Origin: DATKNA01 sp963755755
Lineage (GTDB): Bacteria; Actinomycetota; Actinomycetes; Actinomycetales; Kineosporiaceae
Assembly (NCBI GenBank): GCA_963755755.1
Contig: CAVWLJ010000017.1
Location: 145,744 to 209,743, forward strand
Reading direction: 5' to 3'
DNA length: 64,000 nt
This document shows, one piece after another, positions 38,888 to 48,500 of the stretch (positions are counted from its first letter, which is position 1; the number at the start of each line of letters is the position of its first letter). A program made the position numbers and the translations under genes. The notes under the pieces are model-generated. The model did no database searches and was not told the DNA's origin. It was given only the letters and a program-made list of their open reading frames with translations.

Positions 38888-39837
38888 CGCACGACCTCCG
38901 TCGACGAGGCCGACGGCGCTGGCGGCGCGGACGACGCGGACGACGCGGACGACGCTGACGGCTGACCGGTGAGGTCGAGGAAGAGCCGTTCCAGCGCCCC
39001 ACCCTCGTCGCTGCGCAGTTCGAGCAGGGTGACGCCGGCCGCCGCGGCCGCCCGCGCGACGGCGGCGGCGTCCGCCGTGACGACGACCGTGCCGTCGCGC
39101 GCGGGCACGACCGGCAGTCCCGCGGCCTCGGCGGCGGCGAGCAGCGCGGCGGGGTCGTCCGCACGCGCCGTCACGGACGACGACCGCGCGAGCAACTCCG
39201 CCCGCTCGCCGGACGCGGCGACGCGCCCGCCGGCGAGCACGACGATGCGGTCCGCGACCGCCTCCACCTCGCGCAGCAGGTGCGAGGAGAGCAGCACGGT
39301 GCCGCCGCGGTCGGCGTGCTCGCGCAGGAGCACGCGCATCCAGAGGATCCCCTCGGGGTCGAGCCCGTTCGCCGGCTCGTCGAGAACCAGGACCGGCGGA
39401 TCGCCGAGCAGTGCCTGCGCGATCCCGAGCCGCTGGCGCATGCCGAGGGAGTAGGTGCCGACGCGGGCGCTACCGGCGCGGGCGCCGAGCCCGACCTCGT
39501 CGAGGAGCCGGTCGACGCGACCTCGATCGACGCCGAGGACCATGGCGGCGAGGAGCAGGGTCTCGCGGCCGGTGCGGCCCGGGTGGACGGCGGCGGCGTC
39601 GAGGAGGACGCCGGCGGTGCGCCCGGGCTCGGGCAGGGCCCGCCAGGGTCGGCCGTCGACGAGCGCCCGGCCGGCGGTCGGCCGGGTGAGCCCGCAGAGC
39701 ATCCGCAGTGTCGTGGTCTTGCCGGCGCCGTTCGGGCCGAGGAAGCCCGTCACGGTGCCGGGTTCGCAGCTGAACGAGACGTCGTCGACGACGGTGCGCC
39801 GGCCGTACCGGCGGGTGACGTGCGAGAAGGTCAACAT
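38884..39837 (-). CDS. ABC transporter ATP-binding protein (drug-export type)
   Basis: 317 residues. Walker A GPNGAGKTT, signature YSLGMRQRLGIAQALLG, Walker B VLVLDEPANGLDPEG and switch histidine SSHLL are all present. A C-terminal ~90-residue extension beyond the ATPase core has an alanine/serine-rich tail (SASSASSASSAPPAPSASS). The start is ATG at 39837 (MLTFSHVTRRYGRR); a GTG nine bases earlier is an alternative. It is divergent from the kinase/regulator pair with 130 bases between, which suggests control by them. Confidence 0.9.
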   Translation of the reverse strand: MLTFSHVTRRYGRRTVVDDVSFSCEPGTVTGFLGPNGAGKTTTLRMLCGLTRPTAGRALVDGRPWRALPEPGRTAGVLLDAAAVHPGRTGRETLLLAAMVLGVDRGRVDRLLDEVGLGARAGSARVGTYSLGMRQRLGIAQALLGDPPVLVLDEPANGLDPEGILWMRVLLREHADRGGTVLLSSHLLREVEAVADRIVVLAGGRVAASGERAELLARSSSVTARADDPAALLAAAEAAGLPVVPARDGTVVVTADAAAVARAAAAAGVTLLELRSDEGGALERLFLDLTGQPSASSASSASSAPPAPSASSTEVVR

Positions 39838-39967
39838 GTGCTCCACCGTGCCGGTGGGACGTCGGGTCGGGCTGCGGCCGGAGGGCTGGGTGCCGTCGAC
39901 CATCGGCCATCCCGGCATCGACCTCGGTCGGTGTCCGGGCACGTCGTCGGTCCGTAGTCTCGGATTC

Positions 39968-41224
39968 ATGACCGAGCAGGTGCGTCCCCTTCCGGGTCCG
40001 CGCCTGCGCCGCGTGCTGGCCCTGGCGGATCTGGACGTTCCGGACGCGAGGTCGACCACGTCGCACGACCGCGTCGTGGACGCCCTGCTCGTGCTGTTCT
40101 CGCTCGCCGGCGGCGTGCTCGTGTGGGGGTCCGCGGCCGACGGGCTGGAGCCGATGTCGCCGCGCACCGGCCTCTTCTTCCTCATGGACGCCGCCGCCGG
40201 GCTGCTCCTCTGCGCCGCGGTGCCCCTGCGGCGTCGCTTCCCCGTCCCGCTGGCGGTCGTGGCGAGCACGGTGCTCTGCTGGTCGGCTGCGGGTGTGGTC
40301 GCGGGTTCCGTGCTGGTGTGGGGCGCGGTGGTGCGGCGCCGGCTCAGCACCACCCTGCTGCTCCTGCCGGTCCTGCTCGTGCCGGCGTTCGTGTACCCGC
40401 TGGCGCACCCGTCGCCGGACCTCGCCTACGGGCCCGACGCCCTGCTCGGGGTCGTGCTCGCGCTGCTGCTCGTCTGCTCCGCGCTGTACGTGCGGGTACG
40501 CCGGCAGCTCACCGCGCTGCTGGCGGAGCGTGAGCGGCGGGCGCTCGAGGAGCGCGAGCAGCAGGTGGTGCAGGCGCGCCGGCAGGAGCGGGCACGGATC
40601 GCCCACGAGATGCACGACGTGCTGGCGCACCGGTTGTCCCTGGTGAGCCTGCAGGCGGGAGCTCTGGAGTACCGCCCGGACGCGGCTCCGGAGGACCTGG
40701 CGCGTGCGGCGGGGGTGGTGCGGGCGACGGCCCAGGGCGCGCTGGAGGACCTGCGCACCGTGATCGGGCTCCTGCGGGAGGACGACGACTCCGTGACCGA
40801 CCGTCCGCAGCCGACGTGGGCGGACGTCGGGGCGCTCGTCGAGGAGGCGCGTTCCGCCGGGCAGCGGGTGCGCGTGGACGGCGAGGCCGCCGCGCCGTGG
40901 ACGGGTCTGCGCGTGCCCGACGGGATCGGCCGGACCGCCTACCGCGTCGTGCAGGAGGGCCTGACGAACGCCCGCAAGCACGCCCCCGGCACGGTCGTGC
41001 ATGTGCGGGTCGGCGGACGCCCGGGAGGCCGCCTCGGCGTCGAGCTGGAGAACCCGCTTGCCCTCGACGTGGGCGACGGGGCGCTCCGCAGGCAGGCGGA
41101 CGGAACGGGGACCGGGCTGGTCGGGCTGACGGAGCGTGTCGAGCAAGCGGGCGGTGCGCTGCAGCACGGCGCGACGCCGGACGGGCGGTTCCGCCTGGTC
41201 GCGCACCTGCCGTGGCCGGCATGA
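39968..41224 (+). CDS. sensor histidine kinase, NarL-partner type (HisKA_3)
   Basis: 418 residues. About five transmembrane helices (residues 36-175) without a large outside loop, a coiled linker, HisKA_3 with phosphoacceptor His216 in HEMHDVLAHRLS, and an HATPase domain with EGLTNARKHAPG and GTGTGLVGL. The short sensor suggests it reads a signal within the membrane. It is divergent from the ABC-2 exporter and shares an ATGA overlap with the regulator gene, an arrangement like antibiotic or envelope-stress sensing systems in Gram-positive bacteria. Confidence 0.9.
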   Translation: MTEQVRPLPGPRLRRVLALADLDVPDARSTTSHDRVVDALLVLFSLAGGVLVWGSAADGLEPMSPRTGLFFLMDAAAGLLLCAAVPLRRRFPVPLAVVASTVLCWSAAGVVAGSVLVWGAVVRRRLSTTLLLLPVLLVPAFVYPLAHPSPDLAYGPDALLGVVLALLLVCSALYVRVRRQLTALLAERERRALEEREQQVVQARRQERARIAHEMHDVLAHRLSLVSLQAGALEYRPDAAPEDLARAAGVVRATAQGALEDLRTVIGLLREDDDSVTDRPQPTWADVGALVEEARSAGQRVRVDGEAAAPWTGLRVPDGIGRTAYRVVQEGLTNARKHAPGTVVHVRVGGRPGGRLGVELENPLALDVGDGALRRQADGTGTGLVGLTERVEQAGGALQHGATPDGRFRLVAHLPWPA

Positions 41225-41928
41225 CGGCCGACCCGGTGCGGGTGCTCGTCGTGGACGACGACCCGCTCGTCCGGGCCGCGCTGCGGATGATGCTCGACGG
41301 CGCCCCCGGCGTGGTCCTCGTCGGCGAGGCCGCCGACGGCGCGGCCGTGCCGGGCGCCGTCCGAGACCTGGCGCCCGACGTGGTGCTCATGGACATCCGG
41401 ATGCCCGACGTCGACGGCATCGCGGCGACCGCGCGGCTGCGTGCTCACGCCGGTGCGCCGGAGGTCGTCGTCCTCACGACGTTCGACGCCGACGAGCACG
41501 TCGTCCGCGCCCTGCGCGCCGGGGCCAGCGGGTTCCTGCTCAAGGACACCCGCCCCGCCGAACTCGTCGAGGCGGTGCGACGGGTGGCGGCGGGGGAGCC
41601 GATCCTCTCCCCGTCGGTGACGCGCCGGCTCATGCGGCACGCGGCCGACGCCGAACCGTCGCCGGCCCGGTCCCGCCGGGACGAGGCGCGCGAACGCCTC
41701 GCCGTCCTCTCCGAGCGGGAGCGGGAGGTGGCGCTGGCGGTCGCCGAGGGGCTCGCCAACGCCGAGATCGCCGCGCGCCTGTTCATGAGCGTCGCGACCG
41801 TGAAGGCCTACGTGTCGCGGCTGCTCACCAAGCTGGGGCTCGGGAACCGGGTGCAGGTGGCGCTGCTCGTCAACGACGCCCAGCTCGCCGAGGAGGCCAC
41901 GGACGGCGGGTCGCCCCGGGCGCCCTGA
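41221..41928 (+). CDS. LuxR/NarL-family response regulator
   Basis: 235 residues. Receiver domain (1-120) with acidic pocket VVDDD, phosphoacceptor Asp58 in LMDIRMPD, Thr in VVLTTF and Lys in LLKD; the C-terminal LuxR helix-turn-helix (about 165-225) has LSEREREVALAVAEGLANAE and ATVKAYVSRLLTKLG. All switch residues are present. It is the partner of the kinase just upstream and probably controls the divergent ABC transporter. Confidence 0.92.
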   Translation: MTADPVRVLVVDDDPLVRAALRMMLDGAPGVVLVGEAADGAAVPGAVRDLAPDVVLMDIRMPDVDGIAATARLRAHAGAPEVVVLTTFDADEHVVRALRAGASGFLLKDTRPAELVEAVRRVAAGEPILSPSVTRRLMRHAADAEPSPARSRRDEARERLAVLSEREREVALAVAEGLANAEIAARLFMSVATVKAYVSRLLTKLGLGNRVQVALLVNDAQLAEEATDGGSPRAP

Positions 41929-42083
41929 TCGGTGTCGCCGAACGCGAGGCGCTGCACGGCCCGTTTCGGCCACGACTGGGGGCGCGACTGAGAGCGCAGC
42001 GACCGCGGGAGCGCCCGGATGGGTCTCGGCAGCGATCGCACGGCAGGGCGGCGGCGCAGGTCACGGTCCAGCTGGGGGGCTTA

Positions 42084-42100
42084 TTGCGCATGTGTTGCAC
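42084..42100 (+). promoter_or_regulatory. candidate Nur box upstream of the nickel/cobalt permease
   Basis: TTGCGC-ATGTG-TTGCAC matches the recalled Nur consensus tTGCaa-N5-ttGCAA at the core TGC and GCA positions and in the exact 5-base spacing. It lies 86 bases before the NiCoT start, in a rare AT-richer patch. Nur is the nickel-responsive Fur protein that represses nickel uptake in Streptomyces. The match is by eye, without a statistical test. Confidence 0.6.
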
Positions 42101-42185
42101 TAAGGTCGGCGGCGCCCCTAGCCTCGCTCCTGGGTCCGACGGGGATCGGTCCTGAATCAGGCGGTGCTCGGGAGACGAGGTTGGT

Positions 42186-43326
42186 ATGGCTGCTCCTGCC
42201 CTGACGCCCACGCGGTTGTCCCGCCTCCGCACGGGGCTCACCTCGGGCGAGCGGACGGCGATCGGCTCGATGGCGGCCTTCATCGTCGTCCTGCACGTCG
42301 TCGGGTGGGGCGTGCTCGCCGGCATCGTCGCCCCGGCGCACTACGTCGTCGGGGCGAGCGGCACCGTCTTCGGCGTCGGTCTCGGCGTCACGGCGTACAC
42401 CCTCGGCATGCGGCACGCCTTCGACGCCGACCACATCGCGGCCATCGACAACACGACGCGCAAGCTCATGGCCGAGGGCAAGCGCCCGGTCTCGGTGGGC
42501 TTCTGGTTCTCCCTCGGCCACTCCTCGGTCGTGTTCGGGCTCTGCCTGCTGCTCGCCTTCGGCGTCAGGGCGCTCGCGGGTCAGGTGGAGAACGACCAGT
42601 CCGGGCTGCAGCAGACCACCGGCCTCATCGGGACGGCCGTCTCGGGCGTCTTCCTCGTTCTCATCGGCGTCATCAACCTCGTCGTCCTGCGGCAGATCGT
42701 CGGGGTGTTCCGCCGGATGCGCGGGGGCGAGTTCGACGAGGCCGAGCTCGAGGAGCATCTGAACAACCGCGGCCTGATGAACCGGATCCTCGGCCGCGCG
42801 ACCCGGGCCGTCACCAGGCCCTGGCACATGTACCCGGTCGGCCTGCTGTTCGGCCTCGGGTTCGACACGGCCACCGAGGTGTCGCTGCTCGTCCTGGCCG
42901 GAGGCGCGGCCGCGTTCTCGCTGCCCTGGTACGCCATCCTCACGCTGCCGATCCTCTTCGCGGCGGGGATGAGCCTGCTCGACACGATCGACGGCTGCTT
43001 CATGAACTTCGCCTACGGCTGGGCGTTCTCCAAGCCGGTCCGGAAGGTCTACTACAACATCACGATCACCGCGCTGTCGGTCGCCGTCGCGCTCATCATC
43101 GGCGGCGTCGAGATCATCTCGATCGTCACGGAGAAGGCCGGGATCGACTCCGGCGTGCTCGGATGGATCGGCGGGCTCGACCTCAACTACGTCGGCTACG
43201 CGATCGTCGGCCTCTTCGTCGCGACCTGGATCGTCGCCCTGCTGGTCTGGCGGTACGGCCGGATCGAGGAGAAGTGGTCGCAGCAGGTCGCGACCAGGCC
43301 CCGCGCGGACTGTCGCGGTCGACTGA
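42186..43326 (+). CDS. NiCoT family nickel/cobalt permease
   Basis: About 380 residues with eight transmembrane helices. The NiCoT signature HX4DH is seen as His77, Asp82, His83 in RHAFDADHIAAIDN, and the other family motifs GFWFSLGHSSVVF, GLLFGLGFDTATEV and GMSLLDTIDG are intact, so transport of Ni2+ or Co2+ is likely. Metal choice is not clear from sequence, though the upstream Nur box points to nickel. The family-like part ends at about residue 368 (WRYGRIEEKWSQQV). In frame there is no stop until 44057; a single-base error before the TGA at 43324-43326 would give a normal end. Confidence 0.88.
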
Positions 43327-43374
43327 GGTTCGCGGCTCGAAAGGTGATTGACGGTGCGGCCGGGGGCCCGTGCC

Positions 43375-43501
43375 ATGGACGCGTGGACGACCGATCTTCG
43401 ACAACCTGTTCGCGGAGGCGACGCGGGCGTCCGGCCGCTTCGGGCACCGCGAGCGCCGTCGAGCGGCGTGTGGTCCAGCTGCCCCGTGGGCGGTGGGCTG
43501 A
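43375..43501 (+). pseudogene. remnant of a small hypothetical gene
   Basis: ATG at 43375 reads MDAWTT, and after one inserted base the frame continues IFDNLFAEATRASGRFGHRE before turning to low-quality sequence and stopping at 43501. The FDxLF...GRFGHRE pattern resembles the start of a family of small actinobacterial proteins of unknown function. Only about 25 residues look real, so this is probably a truncated remnant or a badly read stretch. Resemblance is from memory only. Confidence 0.33.
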
Positions 43502-43508
43502 CGGGACC

Positions 43509-44524
<1,016 letters not shown>

Positions 44525-44528
<4 letters not shown>

Positions 44529-44968
44529 TTCTTCTCGTTCGCGCGAGCCTTGGCCGTGGCCCGGTTGTTCGCCTTCTGGATCGCGTCGACGAGCTCGTCC
44601 TTGGTCATCCGGCTCCGGCCGGGGACGCCGACGCGCTTGGCGACCTCGAGCAGGTGCTGCTTGCTGGCGTTGGCGTCGACCCCGCCGGCGGTCTCGTTCG
44701 CGCCCTTGCGCGCGGCGTCCCCGCCCTTGGCCGCCTGCGGGTCCGACGGGCCCTTGTGATCCTTCGGCTCCCAGTGGTCGCCGACCTTCTCGTGCGTGTG
44801 CTTCAGGGCGGCGAAGGCCGTCCGGTGGGCCCGCTCCCCGTCGCCGTAGGTCTCCTCGGCCGACTCGAGCGTCTCCTTGTAGGTCCGGACGGCCTTGTCG
44901 TCCGAGCGGGCGATCGTCGAGGGGACGTCGTCGCGCATGTCCTCGGCCTGCTGGTGCTTGTCCGCCAT
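44525..44968 (-). CDS. ChaB domain plus Rho N-terminal domain protein
   Basis: 147 residues. The ChaB-like half (about 10-68) shows DVPSTIARSDDKAVRTYKET and THEKVGDHWEPKD; the C-terminal part (about 105-140) is a Rho-N/SAP-type helical module (SKQHLLEVAKRVGVPG, MTKDELVDAIQKAN) that commonly binds nucleic acid. ChaB was named for cation transport regulation, but its real function is unclear. It is coupled to the quinone-reductase gene, suggesting a stress role. ATG start at 44968 with GGGAGCGAG upstream. Confidence 0.83.
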
Positions 44969-45025
44969 CTGCTCGCTCCCGTGTCGTCGCGATCCAGGCA
45001 GAAGATTCCCACCGCGGCGCCAGGT

Positions 45026-47597
45026 CATGCGCGTCGGGCGATTGCTCCGCGTGTGCCGCGGCCCGACCCGAGAGCCCGCCGGGAGGCTGATCGTCATGGT
45101 GAGCCCGCCGCCCGGGGTCACCTCCGGCACCAGCGTCCCACCCATGGCCTCGACGAGGCCGCGCGCGAGGGCGAGGCCGAGCCCGACCCCGGTGGTGTTG
45201 TCCGTGTCCCCGAGCCGCTGGAACGGCAGGAAGATGTGGTCCCACTGCTCGGTCGGCACGCCGGGTCCGGTGTCCACCACCCGGATCTCCACGCGGCCCT
45301 CGTGCTCGCTCGCGGTCACCGCGGGCGGCCGGTCCGGGGGGCTGTAGCGGACGGCGTTGGCGACGAGGTTGGCCACCGCACGCTCCAGGAGGGCCGGATC
45401 CGCGAGCACGTCGGGCAGCTCGTCCGGGATCCGCAGGACGACGGTGCCGGCCGCCGGCCCCACGGTGTCGACGGCCGCGGGGACGGCGTCGGCGACGTCC
45501 AGGGGCTGCACGGCGAGCGCGAGGGCGCCGGCCTGGAGCCGGCTCATGTCCAGGAGGTTCTCCACCAGGGCGGCGAGCCGGTCGAGTGACTCGTCCGCCG
45601 TGAGGAGCAACTCGTGCCGGTCGTCCTCGCCGAAGTCGACGTCCGGGCTCAGCAGGCTCTCGACCGCGGCCTTCGCCGACGCCAGCGGCGTCCGCAGGTC
45701 GTGGCTGACGGCGCTGAGCAGCGCCGTCCGGAGCCGGTCGATCTCCGCCAGAGAGCCTACGGTCGCGGCCGTCCGGTGAGGCGCTCCTGCCGGAGCGCGA
45801 GCGCGGCCTGGGCGGCGAACGCCTCGAGCACGCGACGGTCGCCCGCCTCGAGCGGGTGGCCGCGCAGTGCCAGCGTCAGGGTGTCGTCGACGTGCACCTC
45901 GGTGTCGCCCTCAGCGGGAGTGCGGCACGAGGGGCTGCCCGCGACCTCGACGACGAGCCAGGCGCCCCGGGCCCGCTCGACGTCGGGGCCCACGTCGAGC
46001 GGGGTGCGCTCCAGCAGCGTCACGGCGTCCAGCTGGAAGGTCTCCCGGACCTGCTCCAGTAGGGCGGAGACGGGGCGCGGCCCGCGCAGCACACTGCCGG
46101 CGAGGGTGGAGAGGGTGGCCGCCTCCGCGCGGGCCCGGGCGGCCTCGCGGGTGCGCCGGGCGGCGGTGTCGACGACGGTGCTCACCGCCGCCGCGACGAG
46201 CAGGAAGGCGACCAGGGCGAGCAGGTTCTCCCGCTCCGCGATCGTGAACTGGTGCACCGGCGGAGTGAACCACCAGTTGAGCAGGAGGAACCCGGCGACC
46301 GCCGCGACGAGCGCCGGGACCAGCCCGCCGACGATCGCCACCGCGACGACGGCGAGGAGGAAGGCGAGGATGTCGGTGGGCAGGGAGATCGTGCCCTGCA
46401 GCGGGACCAGGGCCGCCGTGAGCAGGGGCAGACCGGCCACCGCCAGCGCGAGCCCGGCGGCCCGGCGGCCGGCCGAGAGGGCCGATCGCGACCGGGGCGG
46501 CCCGCGTCGCTGCGCCACCGCCTCGTGCGTGACGAGGTGGACGTCGATCGCGCCGGACTCCGCCGTCGTCGTGACCCCGACGCCCCGGGAGACAAGATTG
46601 CGCGATCCGGCCGCGACGGCTGGCGCCCAGCACGAGCTGGGTGGCGTTGACCCCGCGGGCGAACTCCAGCAGGGCGTCGGGGACGTCGCTGCCGACGACC
46701 AGGTGGTACGTGCCGCCGAGACTCTCGACCAGCGCCCGCTGCCGGGCCAGGTTCGTCGGGTCGGCCCCGGTGAGGCCGTCGCTGCGGGCGACGTGCACGG
46801 CGAGCAGGTCGGCGCCCTTGGTGCGTGCGGCGATCCGTGCCGCCCGCCGGATCAGGGTGTCGCCCTCCGGGCCGCCGGTGAGGGCGACGACCACCCGCTC
46901 CCGGGCCTCCCACGGTCGTGCCGATGCCGTGGTCGGCGCGGTAGCGGTCGAGCTGCTCGTCGACCTTGTCGGCGAGCCAGAGCAGGGCCAGCTCGCGCAG
47001 CGCGGTGAGGTTGCCGACCCGGAAGTAGTTGCCCAGCGCGGCGTCGACCTTGTCCGGCGCGTAGACGTTGCCGTGCGCCATGCCGCCGGCGCAGCGCCTC
47101 CGGCGTCATGTCGACCAGCTCGATCTGGTCGGCCTGCCGGACCACGGCGTCGGGCACGGTCTCGTGCTGCGGCACGCCGGTGATCTGCTCGACGACGTCG
47201 TTGAGCGACTCCAGGTGCTGGACGTTGACGGTCGTGATGACGGTGATGCCGGCGTCGAGCAGCTCCTCGACGTCCTGCCAGCGCTTGGCGTTGCGGCGAG
47301 CCCGGGACGTTGGTGTGCGCCAGCTCGTCGACGAGCGCGACCTCGGGCCTGCGGGCCAGGACGGCGTCGAGGTCCATCTCGCTCAAGGCCGCGCCCGCGG
47401 TAGGTCACCGTCGCGCGGGGGAGGACCTCGAGACCCTCGACCAGCGCCTCGGTGTGCCGGCGGCCGTGGCGTCTCGACGAACCCGACGACGACGTCGGTG
47501 CCGCGCTCGCGCCGTCGGTGGCCCTCCTCGAGCATCTTGTACGTCTTGCCGACGCCCGGTGCGGCCCCGAGGTAGACCCGCAACTGACCGCGGCCAT
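45026..47597 (-). pseudogene. kdpD: potassium sensor kinase KdpD, broken by many frameshifts
   Basis: The span (about 857 codons) fits a full KdpD. Readable in order: KdpD N-domain with RVYLGAAPGVGKTYKMLEEG, DELAHTNVPGS and VQHLESLNDVV; a universal-stress domain (VVALTGGPEGDTLIRRAARI, QLVLGASRRG); four DUF4118 membrane helices; a GAF region; HisKA with AVSHDLRTPLASAKAAVESL; and HATPase with VVDTGPGVP and GLGLALARGL. The frame changes at least eight times, mostly before 46600. The end is uncertain; the TGA at 45026 is the likeliest stop. It senses K+ limitation or osmotic stress and phosphorylates KdpE. No kdpE follows; the next gene is the ChaB-type gene. Confidence 0.82.
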
Positions 47598-47599
47598 CG

Positions 47600-48500
47600 T
47601 CAGTCGCCCGGCTGGGGGTAGCGCTGGTCGAGGTCGAGGTTGAGCTCGCAGCACGTTCACCGTGGGCTCCCCGAGGAAGCCGAGGGTGCGGCCGGTGGTG
47701 TCTGCGTCGATGAACGCCGAGCACCTCGGCGGTGCTGATCCCGCGGGCCTCGCGCGACCCGCGGGGCCTGCAGCCGGGCGTACGCCGGGGCTGATGTCCG
47801 GGTCGAGCCCGCTGCCGCTGGCGGTGACCGCGTCGGCCGGCACGGCCGGGGTGGCCGGGGCGTCGCCGCGGACCGGCGTGACCACCGCCGCGCGCGTAGT
47901 CCTGGCCGAACCGCGCGCACTCCACGGCGACGCCGCTCGCACGCTCGCAGGAACGGTGCGGCCGGGCAGGCCTGGTTGAGGCTGACGACGCGGGTCACCG
48001 GCCCGGTGAGCCCGTCGCGGTGGAAGACGGCCAGTACCGCGCCGACGCCGTCGGCGGTGCAGTAGGGCCGGCGCCCGTCGACGCCCTCCAGCTGGCCGAT
48101 CGCGCGGCTGCGGGCGCAGACCTGGGTCAGCAGGCTCGGCGTGCCCGTGTCGCCCTTGGCGACTCGGGTCGGGCAGCGTGTCGACGACACTCTCGGGGCC
48201 GAGGTTGGAGGCGCCGGTCGCGGTGGGGTCGTAGTCGCCGGCGGCCGACGGCCGGGACTGGAGGTACTGCGGGAGCGGCGTTGCCGTCCTTGTCCGAGGA
48301 AGGACTGGCCGATGAGCGGAGCTGCCGACGGCCTTGCCCCCCGACGTCGACGAGCGAACCGTCCGCCCGGCCCTTGAGGCCCGGAAGCTGCGCGATGGCC
48401 GTGATCGGCCAGGGGATAGGCGAGACCGAGCAGGAGCGTGAGGACGAGCAGGGCGCGCAGAGCGGCGAGGTGCTGGTCGAGCCCAGCTGGGGAGGCGCAT
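47600..48500 (-). pseudogene. kdpC: potassium-transporting ATPase subunit KdpC, broken by many frameshifts
   Basis: The single-pass chaperone subunit of the Kdp pump. The start MRLPSWAR overlaps the kdpB stop (ATGA). Pieces in three frames give HLAALRALLVLTLLLGLAYP (the membrane helix), TAIAQLPGLKGRADGSLVDV, ASNLGPES, DAVTASGSGLDPDISP and a final NVLELNLDLDQRYPQPGD ending at 47600, all in KdpC order. The total of about 300 codons fits the long actinobacterial form. At least eight single-base changes are needed. The motifs are too well kept for old decay, so sequencing error is likely. Confidence 0.8.

Noticed and set aside
41221..41928. This response regulator as the missing KdpE
   Set aside because: It is LuxR/NarL-type and coupled to its own HisKA_3 kinase; KdpE is OmpR-type.
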